Assembly (NCBI GenBank): GCA_914767715.1
Contig: OU612066.1
Span: 11,413,001 to 11,477,000 of the forward strand
DNA: 64,000 bases
DNA from: Membranipora membranacea
Taxonomy: Eukaryota > Bryozoa > Gymnolaemata > Cheilostomatida > Membraniporidae
Reading direction: 5' to 3'
A program made the translations under genes and the position numbers. The notes below the pieces were generated by a model, which was given only the letters and a program-made list of their open reading frames with translations, did no database searches and had not been told where the DNA came from. Position 1 is the stretch's first letter. Every line of letters begins with the position of its first letter. Shown here in pieces: positions 1-11,530 of the stretch.

Positions 1-727
1 TGTGTCCTTTCTCTCTAACTAAAATGTTACACACTCACTGAGTTCATTTTATCTGTCCAGTATTATGACTTCCAATTATACAACACGTACAAAAACTTTC
101 AGGTTTTGGTTTGGCTATATCATTTAAAGCTCTTAATTCCCTCTCCGGGGTGGCCACTCGTTTTTGGATTGCCGAAACTATTCAAGCCAACACAGCAGGT
201 TAAATAAATCAATGCATAAACCTTTCTGCTGAGTCGCTGAATATCAAGAAACATCGAATGGTCAACTCAAGAATCATACTTGTCCAGCTTGACTCTAGAT
301 TTTCTTAAATTCCCTCACTCAGTCTTTAAAATTGTATGAAAATGGCAGTCAGTAATCAGTTGCAACACATTATGGATAACACCATAATATTTCGTCTTTG
401 CAACTTCAATCTTCAGTTGAGAAGAGTACGGAGGGCGTAATTATAGACTTTATTAATATTTCATCTTTAGGTACTAATAGTATACAATGTGAATTAAAAT
501 GTTTTAACCACTGTTATATATATATCATCGGCCAAATATTTCTATTTGCACCCACCTTTGCATTCTACCAACTTCCAGAAAATTCTACCCACAAGACTGA
601 TATTAACATGACTATATTAGTACTGAGAAAGCGGATATAATTTCACTCTCTCACCGATGTGACATTTTTAAGTTTACAGATATTTCTGATTTCTCACCAT
701 ACTCAAAATAAGAGATCATTTGGTACA

Positions 728-743
728 GGGGGGGGGGGGGGGG
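728..743 (+). repeat. Poly-G run (16)
   Basis: Uninterrupted G. Similar runs occur at 5705-5715 (11) and 22617-22631 (15). Confidence 0.95.
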
Positions 744-1719
744 TGTGATGCAATTTTCTCTGATGGTTGTTTATTTGTAAATGAAAACATCAGCATCATA
801 TACAATAATTTTTTTTACACTTTATGATAGTTCAGTAATGTTTGAAATATTTGAAGTTGAAGTATATAGGTGTGTTTGCATAGCGGATGACACACGTTTT
901 ATATAAGCTTTTGAGCAACAGTGAAGTAGAAACAACCTTGTTAATTGGTAACTCCTTTGAAACGACCGGAGTTAGAATTTCTAAGACCTTTGAGTCTCCA
1001 TCAGAAATGGATTGATGCTATGAAAATAAAAGTCTTGCAGTCAGAAAGTGAGCTGATGAGCACTGGGGGCTTGTAACATCATCACATTTAACTTGCAGTG
1101 ATTTTAGCACCAATCTACTTTGACATACCAAGCAAAAAACTTAATATAATACACCAAATATAGCAATGATATCTGAAGAGCAAATCTGAATCACGAAATT
1201 ATGTACACTGTGACTGCAAATGAGGCAAGTGGCAAACTTTTACACCTCTGATCACTTTTACACAGTCTGCTTGTACCTCATTTAATCAAAAATAAAATAA
1301 GCCCCTTTAGTGTGTAACATATAATGTAAGTAAGAGGACACAGCTAATATGGATGGCTAGTGGCGGTGAAAAAAAATCAAACTAGCCTTTCAGTTTCTAT
1401 TTCATCACAATGACGTGTTTGCGGTTGAGATTTTGGCTTATTTTAATGGGAAAAAATAGAAACATTTCCACTGGCTGCGAGTGAAAATACCTGCAAGTGA
1501 TCCACATAGTGTCACATGAAAGTTTTTATCAAAAAAATGGCCATAAGCGCTCTTAAAATCTAAATTTCCATGCCCGATACCTATATTCTCAATGATAAGT
1601 TATATGATACAGGCAATAGCCATGCACAACCAGATTTCGTCGGACATGGATTTTGCAATAATTAAGTAGGACGTTTTGTATTTTTGTAGATATTGTCCAC
1701 TCTAGAGTATATAATAACT

Positions 1720-2137
1720 CTATGTATGACGGCCATTGCTTATCGTACAGGTGTTACCCTCTGGGGAAAATCAACATACATGCAGTATGCATGTTACTAG
1801 GATGCATGTTCATAGCTTTGTGCCAGTGTACAAAAAAACTCAGAAACAGGGGCATATATAGTACCCCCAACCTTGTAACTAGTGGGAGCCTAGTTTACCA
1901 AGTACCCAAAGTCAAGAGCCGAAGGTTTAATCATGAAAGTTGTTGGTTGAAAAATAAAATAGTGAAAATACTATCCAACTACCTATACTAACTACAATAA
2001 CAGGGGCTTACTTAGGATATGTCCCCTATTTATAGTTGAACCTGCTATTTTTTCATCCGCTTAATTTTAAAAATATGTTACACGCCACTTAATAGTATGT
2101 GGTTGATCACAGCATAAATACACCCTAGCTTAGAAAT
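1720..2137 (+). repeat. Repeat family A, copy 1, left part
   Basis: About 418 bp that recur at 2958-3360 in the same direction with many substitutions and small indels. Shared blocks include the stretch around GGGGAAAATCAACATACATG, GTACCCCCAACCTTGTAA, AGGGGCTTACTTA and GCATAAATACACCCTAGC. This copy is interrupted at 2138 by a fold-back element and resumes near 2638. It lies in huntingtin intron 10, or downstream of exon 10. It encodes no recognisable protein. Confidence 0.8.
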
Positions 2138-2637
2138 TATAGACAGTTTTCTGAGCTCTGATTCAGGCCTCAATTTGGAGTTGTTCACTCTCCAGTTTGG
2201 TACTTTTAACACACGCCGCATAGGAAAAACCTGCTGAAAAGAGGGTTATCTTGAAAACCGCTTATGATAGGATAAAAATTATTTTTGATTCAGACTCTGC
2301 AACATTGAAAACTCATATGGACATAGTTTGGGAAATAATTTTAGTATTTGGAAAGTCAATTATAGCATTTTCAGCCTGTTTTGCGGACAATTTAACAGAA
2401 TCTTTCATGAGTTTCGTCACTAAAATTGAGATTTATCAACATTCAAGCCTCACAGGGTTTTCAATGGTGCAGACTCTGAATCAAAAATCATTTTTATACT
2501 AACACTAGCGGTTTTCAATATAACCCTCTTTCAGCAGGTTTTTCCTAAGCGGCGTGGGTTAAAAGTACCAAACTGGAGAGAGGACAACTCCGAATTGAGG
2601 CATAAATAAGAGCTCAGAAAACTGTTTTAGGGCAAAA
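2138..2637. repeat. Fold-back element inserted in repeat A
   Basis: Two inverted arms, about 2138-2312 and 2455-2626, surround a spacer of about 140 bp. Outer ends read TAGACAGTTTTCTGAGCTC and GAGCTCAGAAAACTGT. The second copy of repeat A lacks this segment, so its limits are given by an empty site. A further single-arm copy lies at 18811-18977. No transposase is encoded; it resembles a non-autonomous fold-back or MITE-type DNA transposon. Confidence 0.8.
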
Positions 2638-2957
2638 GTTTTAGGGCAAAATTGCTTCTACATTTTCTGTACTCACCATAGAGTACTAGTTTACAAGAAA
2701 TTTAAACAGCGACCAACCAACGAAATAATTGATGTCTTCTGAAAGTGAAGTCTGAATTTTTAATATACTTTGTTTTGGGTCAATTTTAAGGGCTTTCTCA
2801 CACGAAACCCATGAGTGACAAAGTTGAAAAGCAAAAAATTGAAAATGCCTTCTGATATAACAATCGATAGCCATGATTATGCAGGTTCTTTCATACACTC
2901 AATTCCGGCGGAATAATTAAAAATAACTGAGGCAGGCCAAATTTTGACCGATGAGAT

Positions 2958-3485
2958 TCTAATATGACTGCCATTGTTTATCGTACAGGTGTTACTCTCT
3001 GGGGAAAATCAACATACATGCAGTATGCATGTTACTAGGTTGCATGTACATAGCTTTGAGCCAGAGACAGTAGTTAATATAGTACCCCCAACCTTGTAAT
3101 TAGTGGGAACCTAGGTTGTCATGTACCTAGAGTCAAGAGCCGCAGGCATAATCATCAAAGTTGTTTGTTGAAAAATAAAACAGCGAAAATATTACCTAAC
3201 TACTTATATCTATAACTACCTATAATCACTACAATAATCAGGGGCTTACTTAAGATATTTCCCCTACTTTTCGTCCCCCTTATTTTCAAAATATGTGACA
3301 TGCCACTGACTAGTATGGGGTTGATCATAGCATAAATACACCCTAGCGTAGAAATTTTCCTAAATTGTTTTAGGGAAAAATTGCTTCTACAATTTTTGTA
3401 CTAGTTTACAAGAGATCAACGCACGAAAGAATTGATATCTTCTGAAAGTGTCTGAATGTTTAATATTTCTTCGTCTTAGGGTCAA
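2958..3485 (+). repeat. Repeat family A, copy 2 (uninterrupted)
   Basis: Matches copy 1 on both sides of its fold-back insertion: 2958-3360 aligns to 1720-2137 and 3360-3485 aligns to about 2640-2790 (TTGCTTCTACA, CTAGTTTACAAGA, TCTTCTGAAAGTG). It therefore represents the pre-insertion state. Confidence 0.75.
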
Positions 3486-3649
3486 CAATTTAATTTGTTA
3501 TTTTTATTATAAGCTGTAAATTCCAGAAGTTCTTATTTAATAAATCAATTATTAAATAGTGCCTGAATATAGTGTTAACTTGTTCAGAGCAATATTTGAA
3601 GTTGAAACTTCAGACAGTAGTAACTTTGCTTCTACATGAAACTCATACC

Positions 3650-3945
3650 ATGGGGTTTGGGACTACAAGGAGCTTTTTTGTACACTGTCACAAAGCTATG
3701 TACATGCAACCCAGTAATGCTCATACTGCATGTATGTTGATTTTCCCCAGAGAGCAAAATGCTGTACGATAAGCGATGACAGTCATATTGAATATCATCG
3801 GTCAAAATATGGTCTGCTTCGTCTATTTTTAATGAATCTGCTAGTGTTGAGTGTATGGAAGAACATGCACATTCATGGTTATTGATTGTTATATCAAAAG
3901 GCATTTCCAAGTTTTTGCTTTACAGCTTGGTCACACATGGGATAT
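3650..3945 (-). repeat. Repeat family A, inverted copy
   Basis: Reads as the reverse complement of about 2810-3070, with shared blocks CATGCAGTATGCATG-like, GATTTTCCCCAGAGAG and TATAACAATC. It lies just downstream of huntingtin exon 10. Together with copy 2 it makes a long imperfect inverted repeat. Confidence 0.75.
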
Positions 3946-3980
3946 ACATCCCACCCTCCCTGCTCCCTGCTCATACATAC

Positions 3981-6900
3981 CGGCATGTTCTGTAATATAG
4001 AGTTGTCTCTCCATGCACTGAGGATACAGCTTTAGTATACATGATATACAGGACAGAGCAAGAGACTTGATGCTGACCCTGATCTCTTTGTCAGCATATA
4101 AACGCTCCTCACTACTACCAGTGAGCAGGAAGGTGCGACATAGTAACCGGGCAGAGAACATGATTGGAGGATTATCTGGGTCAGTCAGACAGCCAATCAG
4201 CTCCGTGGTTCCCTTTTCCTCGCATTCCGGTGATTGAGACACTTCACTTCTGACAAAAATAAGAAGTACAGATGTAAGTATATCAGCTGTGCTGTGCTGA
4301 GAAAATCAGAACAGGCTGTGTATATGAATTTCACTTTCAGCATGTTTTAATGACAGGGCGGTTTTGTTCCCCCTGTAAGGTATAACTATATTTAACTCGA
4401 GTCTGAAACATGAAGTAGTCTGTGGCTTGATGGAATCACTAAAGATTGTACTTGACACTTCCAAGTTTTGACCACTCTGCGTCGCTGTCGGGCGGTAAAA
4501 GGGGGGGCCAGACTACATTGAGGTCACTGGCCATGAACTGCTTAAGACCCTTTAAGCTCCCAACAATAAATCATCATAGCAATCAGATAAGAACCTTATC
4601 CTTACCTAAGTTTACATCAGGGACCTTTTTTTTTATTATTATCCAACTTAATGTTTTCTATTAGTACTGATCTATTCGTTCTTACCTCTCTGTTTCATTT
4701 ATAGTAGATGTTTTTTGTGCGGGACTGTCAAGCGTTTCTTCTGCCGGCAACATATCCACTACAAACAGTACACACAGTTTACAGATTGTATAATTAATTT
4801 CACTAAATACATCTTAAATGTAGAAAATGTCGGGCATCTCAAGAGATTAAAGGAGCCTAATGTGATTCCTTTAAAAAATGGTCACATAAAATGTGAACTT
4901 TTTGATGTTGCTTGGGCCAAATCAAATACTGCGAATGATTTATGAGCAAAAAATGTTGACCTGAATGAGAACTTGCGGTTCATTGAACTTAAAAGATGAT
5001 TCTAAGGACTATGGCCTACATAGGAAACATTGCATTGTGTTTCGGACCAGGGCAAAAGCAAAAATATATATATGACCACAAATATAAAATTATTTATGCA
5101 TTTAAGGCTAACCCGGAGATTGATTTTCTGAGGATCTCGCATCAGACTTGATAGCCAGGTTCACTTTCAGTTCTTCTAACGGGGCATTAGAATCTGAATC
5201 TTCCACGGCTAGCTCCGGTTCAACATGGCTACTCTCATCTGCGGCAAGAAAAAATGTTCGATAACGATGAGAAATTTTGCACAATGTTAATCAACTTCAA
5301 AGGCTTCGCTGATTCAATAATTCACACATGCAGGGAAGTATGGGTTATTTTTGTTGTGTTACATCAAATTAGTCTCTAACTCCTTGGTTACATGAAATGT
5401 CAGTTCTTTCAGCCTCCCACACATGCATGAGATCTAAATTTCAGATGATCATGGACTCACAAGCTGCAGTTAGATGATCAAACACAAAGAGAACTGGAAT
5501 AATAGTATAGAGGCTATTCCCTATTTGACCAGCAGCTAGCAATTATTATCACCCTTTGTCTTATTTATTAGGGCACCCAGTAACATTGATTATTTATCAT
5601 GAATTTTCAGGAGCTGAAGCTGATACTTTTTTAAACATGAAACTAAAGTCTAGTTGGATCCAATTTGCCCGCAGTCCAGTCATTCTCATTCTATTGTTGA
5701 GCATGGGGGGGGGGGGCGGCTCAAACCCTGAATGCAGGCAAATTGGATCATGCTTGATCTAGGACAATTTCTAAGAGATCCTCATCATTGTAAAGCATCC
5801 ATAAATGATGTCATAGGGTGTCATTTTATGGTGTATATTATCAAGATAATATGATAATAGATCACCTAGCATCCTGTAATATTGATCAGCAATCCCCAAA
5901 ACTGTCATAAGGTCATTTTGCTAAGACATGTGACACGACACCCAATAATTGGCCTGTGGCTAACCCTCCCCTCTCAAGTTTGATTGTCAGCCTTGGTCCA
6001 AGGAAACCCTAGAGGGCATTCACTCTTTAGAGTTTAATAAGTGGCAAAGATTATGTTTATATGCAGGGCTCAAGAGGTTTTGGGCTGATGAATTCTCTGT
6101 GTTAATTAGAGTACTATATATAGTTAAGCTGACTATGTTTAGCCTGCACTGAAGACATCAACCATAGACTTAATATATAATATATAGTATATGAAGTCTA
6201 TGACATCAACACACACAATAGTCGCAAAGAAATCTGGCGTCAGCAGTTATTTGACGACTAAATATATGTATATATATATATATATACAGACTATAGAACT
6301 ATATATAAATACTTTATTCCTATTATTCCCAGGTACCATAGACTTAACGATGCTCTGTGTTTATTCACAGCGAAGCCCCAACTATATGATATTTTCATTA
6401 ACACTATTATTGGCTATAAAATGTACTGTTGGAGCTATTATGAAATAGACACAATTACTGATCTGACCTATCAATGCATTTTATAGGGGCTGAAATAATT
6501 CTAGTTGCGTCATTGGAATTACCACAAAATCACATCAGAGCTGAAGTGCTCCAATTAAATCTCAGTTAAACTTGGCAATTACTTGATAATTGATTGGTAT
6601 CAATCTCAATAGCTTTTAGTATAATTATATAGTGGACAACAAAACAAAGGGGGGAAAACCTTAGTGGAAAACCATAAGGAAAACCGTTTACTGTGGAAAA
6701 CCAACCATCATGTGCAGCTAGCGTAGCCTCATAGCTCATAGCCAGAACAGACTGAGTTATGGATCCAGGTGTGAGGAGGAGTTCCACAAGGCCCGGCAGC
6801 GGTGAGCGTAACAGCTGCTGATAGCATTCCAGCGCTGCCGTCGTTACAGAGGGATGAGACTGTTGCAGGCAGTGTATAACCAGCTCGAACAGCTATAACG

Positions 6901-9834
6901 ACAAATCAAAGCCTGGCAATCATTGTATAAAACATAAACATGACCCCCACTCACATGTAATGCATCTTTCAGGAATGTGACTTTTTTTGTGTTGAAGTTT
7001 AAGATAAACAGGATTAACCATATAGGTCAGCAAATTACTTTTTAACAACTATAGTGAGCTGTAAAGTAAAAAAAAATACTGAAACCAAAGCAATTACACT
7101 ACCTTGGCAGATCAAGGGTCGAATATTTACAAGCAGGCCTTGATAATGGAAAGTACAGATTCTGCTGCCTAAAATTCAGCAGGTTATTTTGAGCATAACA
7201 AGACATGACACCAGTACAGAGCTAATTGATAGGAACAATTATTATTTAGGTTTATACACTCATCTAACATCAATCCTCAGACGTTTTTTTAAAACATTTG
7301 TTTAACAAATGGTGAATAGATAAAAGATCTAAAGGGCTGAAATGTAAATCGCATATTTCCCCACACAATGAACTTTACAAAATTGAATTCTGTCAATTAT
7401 TGTTTGATATAAACAAACAGCACCCTCCTCCCACCTGTCTGAAATGAATGCTGAACAGATTATCTTGGCTGTCCAAATAAACCTATTACGATGAACTCTG
7501 ATCAAGCAAATCACTTGTTTGTATTGTACATATTCCTAGAATCTGAAAAGCGTGCTGATGTGCCAACAATATTATGGTGCATACAATACTACCTGGAAAA
7601 CCCATGTCTGCTCTCAAATACATTACATATGCTTGATCAAAATAAAAACAAGTCTGCTTTCAATTATGAGTGCTAGGATCACCATACCATAATAGTGGAG
7701 TCTAGTTTGATGTTATGGTCTATTTTAGTTGGCTCCGTTCCAGATTTACTTTTAGTCAGTACAGTGATGTCAGTGAGGAATGGTATGACACTTCGGATAC
7801 AGTGCAGACTTCCCAATATAATTGGCATGTTTTCTGACGAGGTGCTGTGCATTATGGGTAACACCATATCTGAAAAAAAAAACATATCTATTATAACATA
7901 TGCAATTTAGGTACCAGCATTTCTGTAAGGATGTTTTCACATTCTCACATGCCCATCTTGCTGGTAGTACCACTCCACTGTCAGAACATATAAAGAACAA
8001 GTACCAGCATCAACCCGTGCAAATTCATCTGTACTTGTGTGTCAAACTTCAAAAACAGTTTGTCCTACGTGACCAAGCCATATTCAGACGAAAACTGTCA
8101 AACTCCTCTCAAGTTGTCACGTGAATTTGATCCTTCCGCGCCACAACAGGGAGTTAATTGTTTATAAGTTTGAGATAAGAGTTTCCTATAATCTTACCTA
8201 GCACTTGGAGAAGAAGCCAATTAAAGAGTTGTAGAGGTTTTCTGGAATGTTGAGCTATAAGAGAAGCAGAAGTCGAAGCCACTCTCCTCACCACAGCTGA
8301 GGTGCTGCACAGATTCGATATAAACGGCGCCAGATATGACTACAAAATAAAATCCCAATTATTATCATTCATGTAGCCATGTTTTCAAAAGGTACTTGCT
8401 TTATATCTGAACCCCGTAGATGAGCTTGAGATAAACTACAGTACATGTTCTAATCACACAGACCAAGACACGAGAATGCCATTGGCCTTATATATATATA
8501 TCACTGATTCATAATTAGTAAAGTACATGTCAAGTACCTCATCACTTCACTTTTCAATAAACTTCCTCTTTTCCTTCCAAGGTTTTCAGTTTGGAATGGA
8601 ATGCAGGATTAAGTACTTAAGGAAGAAAAACTTTGCAAAAGAAACACCAGTCCTGATTCAATGTGAAGTTAAATGTTCAAACCTTGATTTCCAGATCAGA
8701 AGCAAATGCCATCAGAGTAACACAGATATTTGACATTGAAGTCATTAGACATTCCTGTAATGCTTCTTCGTGTCTCTCAGCCATCTTCACCACACAGGGC
8801 AGAAGGTTAACCACATAAGCACGGCGCTTCTGAGGTCGTATTAAGGGAGATAACTCTGCAAATCTCCATAATGCACTTCTCATACAGCGTGACGGACCAT
8901 TCTTCTTCAATTCTTTATAAAACTCAACTTGAAGTCTTCCAAGATTGGTATCTAGAAGTGCCTGGAAATAGCATTAAAAGTTAGAAGACAAAATATATTA
9001 TTCGCCAACTCCATTCAAGAATTAAAATATTGAGTGTTTGCTGAAGTCATCTTTACTGACAGAACTGGTTTTAGATCAAGTCTTTTATAGTTTGTCAGAC
9101 TGCTGAGAAAGTGATACTCACTTTTGTGATTCTGTTGAGACATTCATCAGATACCATCCTTACATCTGATTCTTTGTCGTTTGCATAGCTTAGAAGTGTT
9201 TCAATCACAACTCCTAGAAAGTTAGGAAACTCAGCCGCAGACCTATAACATAAACTGCATCATGCCAAGACCAGAATGATTGGGTACTATTAGGCTACTC
9301 CCTTACCAAGATCAAATGCATCTGACTTCCTAATAAAGACTTCAAATTTACTTAAAGTAGAAATTAGAAACTCTGCTCTTGTACTATAGGGTTCGAGTTT
9401 GTGGACGAGTCAAACTATTATAACATAGATTATGTGTTGATAAACTGACCTGACATTTGATGAGCAAATAGAATCAGCAAGCATATTGCAGTTGAGAATT
9501 TTCTCTTTGTTAGTCAAAGGCTCAACTTTCTTCCTGTCAAAAGTGAATGAATATTTTCTGTGCATAACAACAAAGATTCTGGCAAAGCATATGGAAGGAA
9601 TATAGATATTGAATAGTGTTGTTGGCCTAGTCAGCATAGCTGGAATATCTCATTGACTGCTTAGATATCAACAACGACAGCAAATTCTCAACAAGGAAGT
9701 ATGATGAAAAGACACAACATTCAGTCCATAGCAATTGAAGACGCTTACTTGTTCGGCGCACTGTCATCTCCAATTTCAGGCTGGAAAACTCTCAAGTTTT
9801 CTAGGGCTTTTATGAGTTTGTCTATACTACCCAT
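3981..9834 (-). CDS. HTT: Huntingtin, N-terminal part (10 exons; gene continues left of window)
   Basis: Exons on the minus strand: 9749-9834, 9450-9533, 9122-9242, 8683-8961, 8198-8339, 7688-7869, 6706-6892, 5113-5238, 4686-4740, 3981-4249. All have GT-AG junctions and joined frames, giving about 510 residues. The start reads MGSIDKLIKALENLRVFQ, matching the amphipathic N17 segment of vertebrate huntingtin, but only one Gln follows instead of a polyQ/polyPro tract. Exon 3 has ESDVRMVSDECLN. Exon 4 has ALWRFAELSPLIRPQK and VNLLPC. Exon 10 has RTFLLTG, then IRVSIKSLALSC. All three match human huntingtin in order. Huntingtin is a large HEAT-repeat scaffold in vesicle transport, autophagy and spindle orientation. 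Exons 8-9 are acidic, Ser-rich and much shorter than the human disordered region between HEAT blocks. Exon 10 ends in phase 1 at a GTATGT donor. No further exon was found in 1-3980, so intron 10 probably runs off the window. Confidence 0.93.
6155..6210. mobile_element. Micro palindromic element 1 (40 bp) with 8-bp target duplication
   Basis: Element 6163-6202 starts CATAGACTT and ends AAGTCTATG, a perfect 9-bp terminal inverted repeat with an AT-rich middle. ACATCAAC stands directly on both sides (6155-6162 and 6203-6210). The 8-bp duplication fits hAT-type insertion. It lies in huntingtin intron 7. Too short to encode anything. Confidence 0.8.
6262..6288 (+). repeat. (TA)n microsatellite
   Basis: TA-rich run in huntingtin intron 7, just after micro element 1. 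Confidence 0.85.
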
Positions 9835-10171
9835 CTTACGGTCAAATTTCTCTGCCTGCTGCCTCCTGTAGGATTATATCACCTAGGTGTAAAGGCGAAG
9901 CGGCTGTTGGCCACAGTGTTGGTTGAATGTGGTGAAAACAAAAATAACCCTAGAACAAACCAAAGGTCAAGATGAATCACAGTTTAGCACACAGGTTTTC
10001 CGTGGTTTGCGCAATTCTAGTGGTGGAGGTAACTAGGGATATGCGACTGAATAACTTAGCCATTGGACTTAAGAAACTGCAGAAAACATGTGCTGTTAAG
10101 TTATGGTATTGGAAAAAGTGCCTACATGACTTTCATTTGTTGTGCAAGCAATTTGCAAGTGAAAAAGATCT

Positions 10172-10203
10172 TAGTAGTAGTAAGTAGTAGTAGTAGTAGT
10201 AGT
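10172..10203 (+). repeat. (TAG)n microsatellite
   Basis: About ten TAG units with one slip. Confidence 0.85.
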
Positions 10204-11286
10204 CAGGAGTCAACAAATACATGGGAAACCTTTTAACTCTTGATCTATCAAATACACAGGATGAATCGAACTGAGGCCATTTAAACTTGCTCACACTCAT
10301 TGCTGGCCTGACAGCATTCTTATTTCAACATATTATATTGATTGACATGAGAATGATAAGAACTCTCTTCATCTCATCAACATCATCATGAAATAAATTT
10401 CCCCTACTTCTCTGTTGTGGGCCTGAGAACTTACATATAACAAACAAAGCTTGTGCAGAATCAGCTTTACACATTAGGCTTTGACAGTGAAAACTGGGTA
10501 CACAGATGCATAATGGGTTCACATGTTCACAGCAAACATAGCAATAAATGTTAAAATATATCAATTTCAATTTTATTTTTGCTGGAAATGAACCTTTTTT
10601 TCATTTAACCTTGATGGCGATGTGAAGATATTTGGTTATACTTCCTATTGGTACTTTGCCAAAATCCCTAACACAAAATCAGTTATTTTTCAGAATCTAG
10701 CTATTATTGACCCTAGCACAGCGATACACTCCGTGTTACCTGACTATCCAACCCAAAATGTAGAATCATTCGTCTGCATAATAATTCGATATGTTAGCCC
10801 GCTCTTACAATTAATAAGATTGTCATAGTATAGTAATAAATCCTGTAGTAGATTGCACCTCTTGACTCATTCGATTACAAAGTCAAATGGGAAGAATTTT
10901 GGCATGGGCACAGAGTAACCCTTGATTTTGATTAGTTGTTAATGATTGTTTATGGGCAGATAAGGAGGAGCTGCACTGTGAAAGTAAGTAAGATTTTTGC
11001 ACATAACATAACTATATTTTTAGGCAGGCAGTCATCAATTTAATAACTCTGCACTGAGCCCTTGTCAAGGCCTTGATATTATTACTATAACAAGGAGCTG
11101 ATTATAATAAGATTATTAGTTATACATACATTTTTATTGCAACAACCATCATCCGAAGATGTTCTCCCTGATGTGCAAAGAAACAAAATAAAACAATCGA
11201 AATAAAATCAAGGGAATAAAACTCAATAGAGAGTTTCAAAGAATAGAGGTACAAATAGGAAGAAATATCTAAGCTCTAACTAAGGA

Positions 11287-11530
11287 GTAGGAGGTGGCTC
11301 AGTTGGTTAGAGCGCCGGAGTGTTGAAGGTCGTGGGTTCGAGTCCCACTGCAGCCCATCTTCTACTGGGGATCGGTTGGCCCCCAGGGATGCTCCGACCT
11401 GCCTGCAAACAGAAAGCAAACTGGTGCAGTAATTGCGGCCTCGCCAATAAGGCATTAATATTTCGCCGCCCATGCCTCGGGATGGGCGAGTGATAAGATA
11501 TCCGATTTTAATCAACCTTTTTTTTTTAAT
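11287..11530 (+). mobile_element. tRNA-derived SINE
   Basis: The 5' head holds a pol III A box, TGGCTCAGTTGG (11295-11306), and a B box, GGTTCGAGTCC (11335-11345). A D stem (GCTC/GAGC) and a perfect T stem (GTGGG/CCCAC) can be drawn; the anticodon arm is degraded. A tRNA-unrelated body of about 150 bp follows, ending in a run of T (pol III stop). The minus strand gives a chance reading frame containing WDSNPRP, a well-known false protein from such elements. A target duplication was not clear. Confidence 0.85.

Larger units (their letters stand above)
1..3980. other. Huntingtin intron 10 or downstream sequence
   Basis: No huntingtin-like exon follows exon 10 here. The segment holds the three repeat A copies, the fold-back element and a poly-G run. 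The donor at 3980 is a normal GTATGT, so the gene should continue left of the window. Confidence 0.6.

Noticed and set aside
3632-3910. 92-aa minus-strand frame next to huntingtin exon 10, considered as the next exon
   Set aside because: It lies within the inverted copy of repeat A and has no similarity to huntingtin after the SLALSC block.
11287-11360. Functional tRNA gene
   Set aside because: D and T stems are intact, but the anticodon and acceptor stems do not pair properly and a long SINE body follows.
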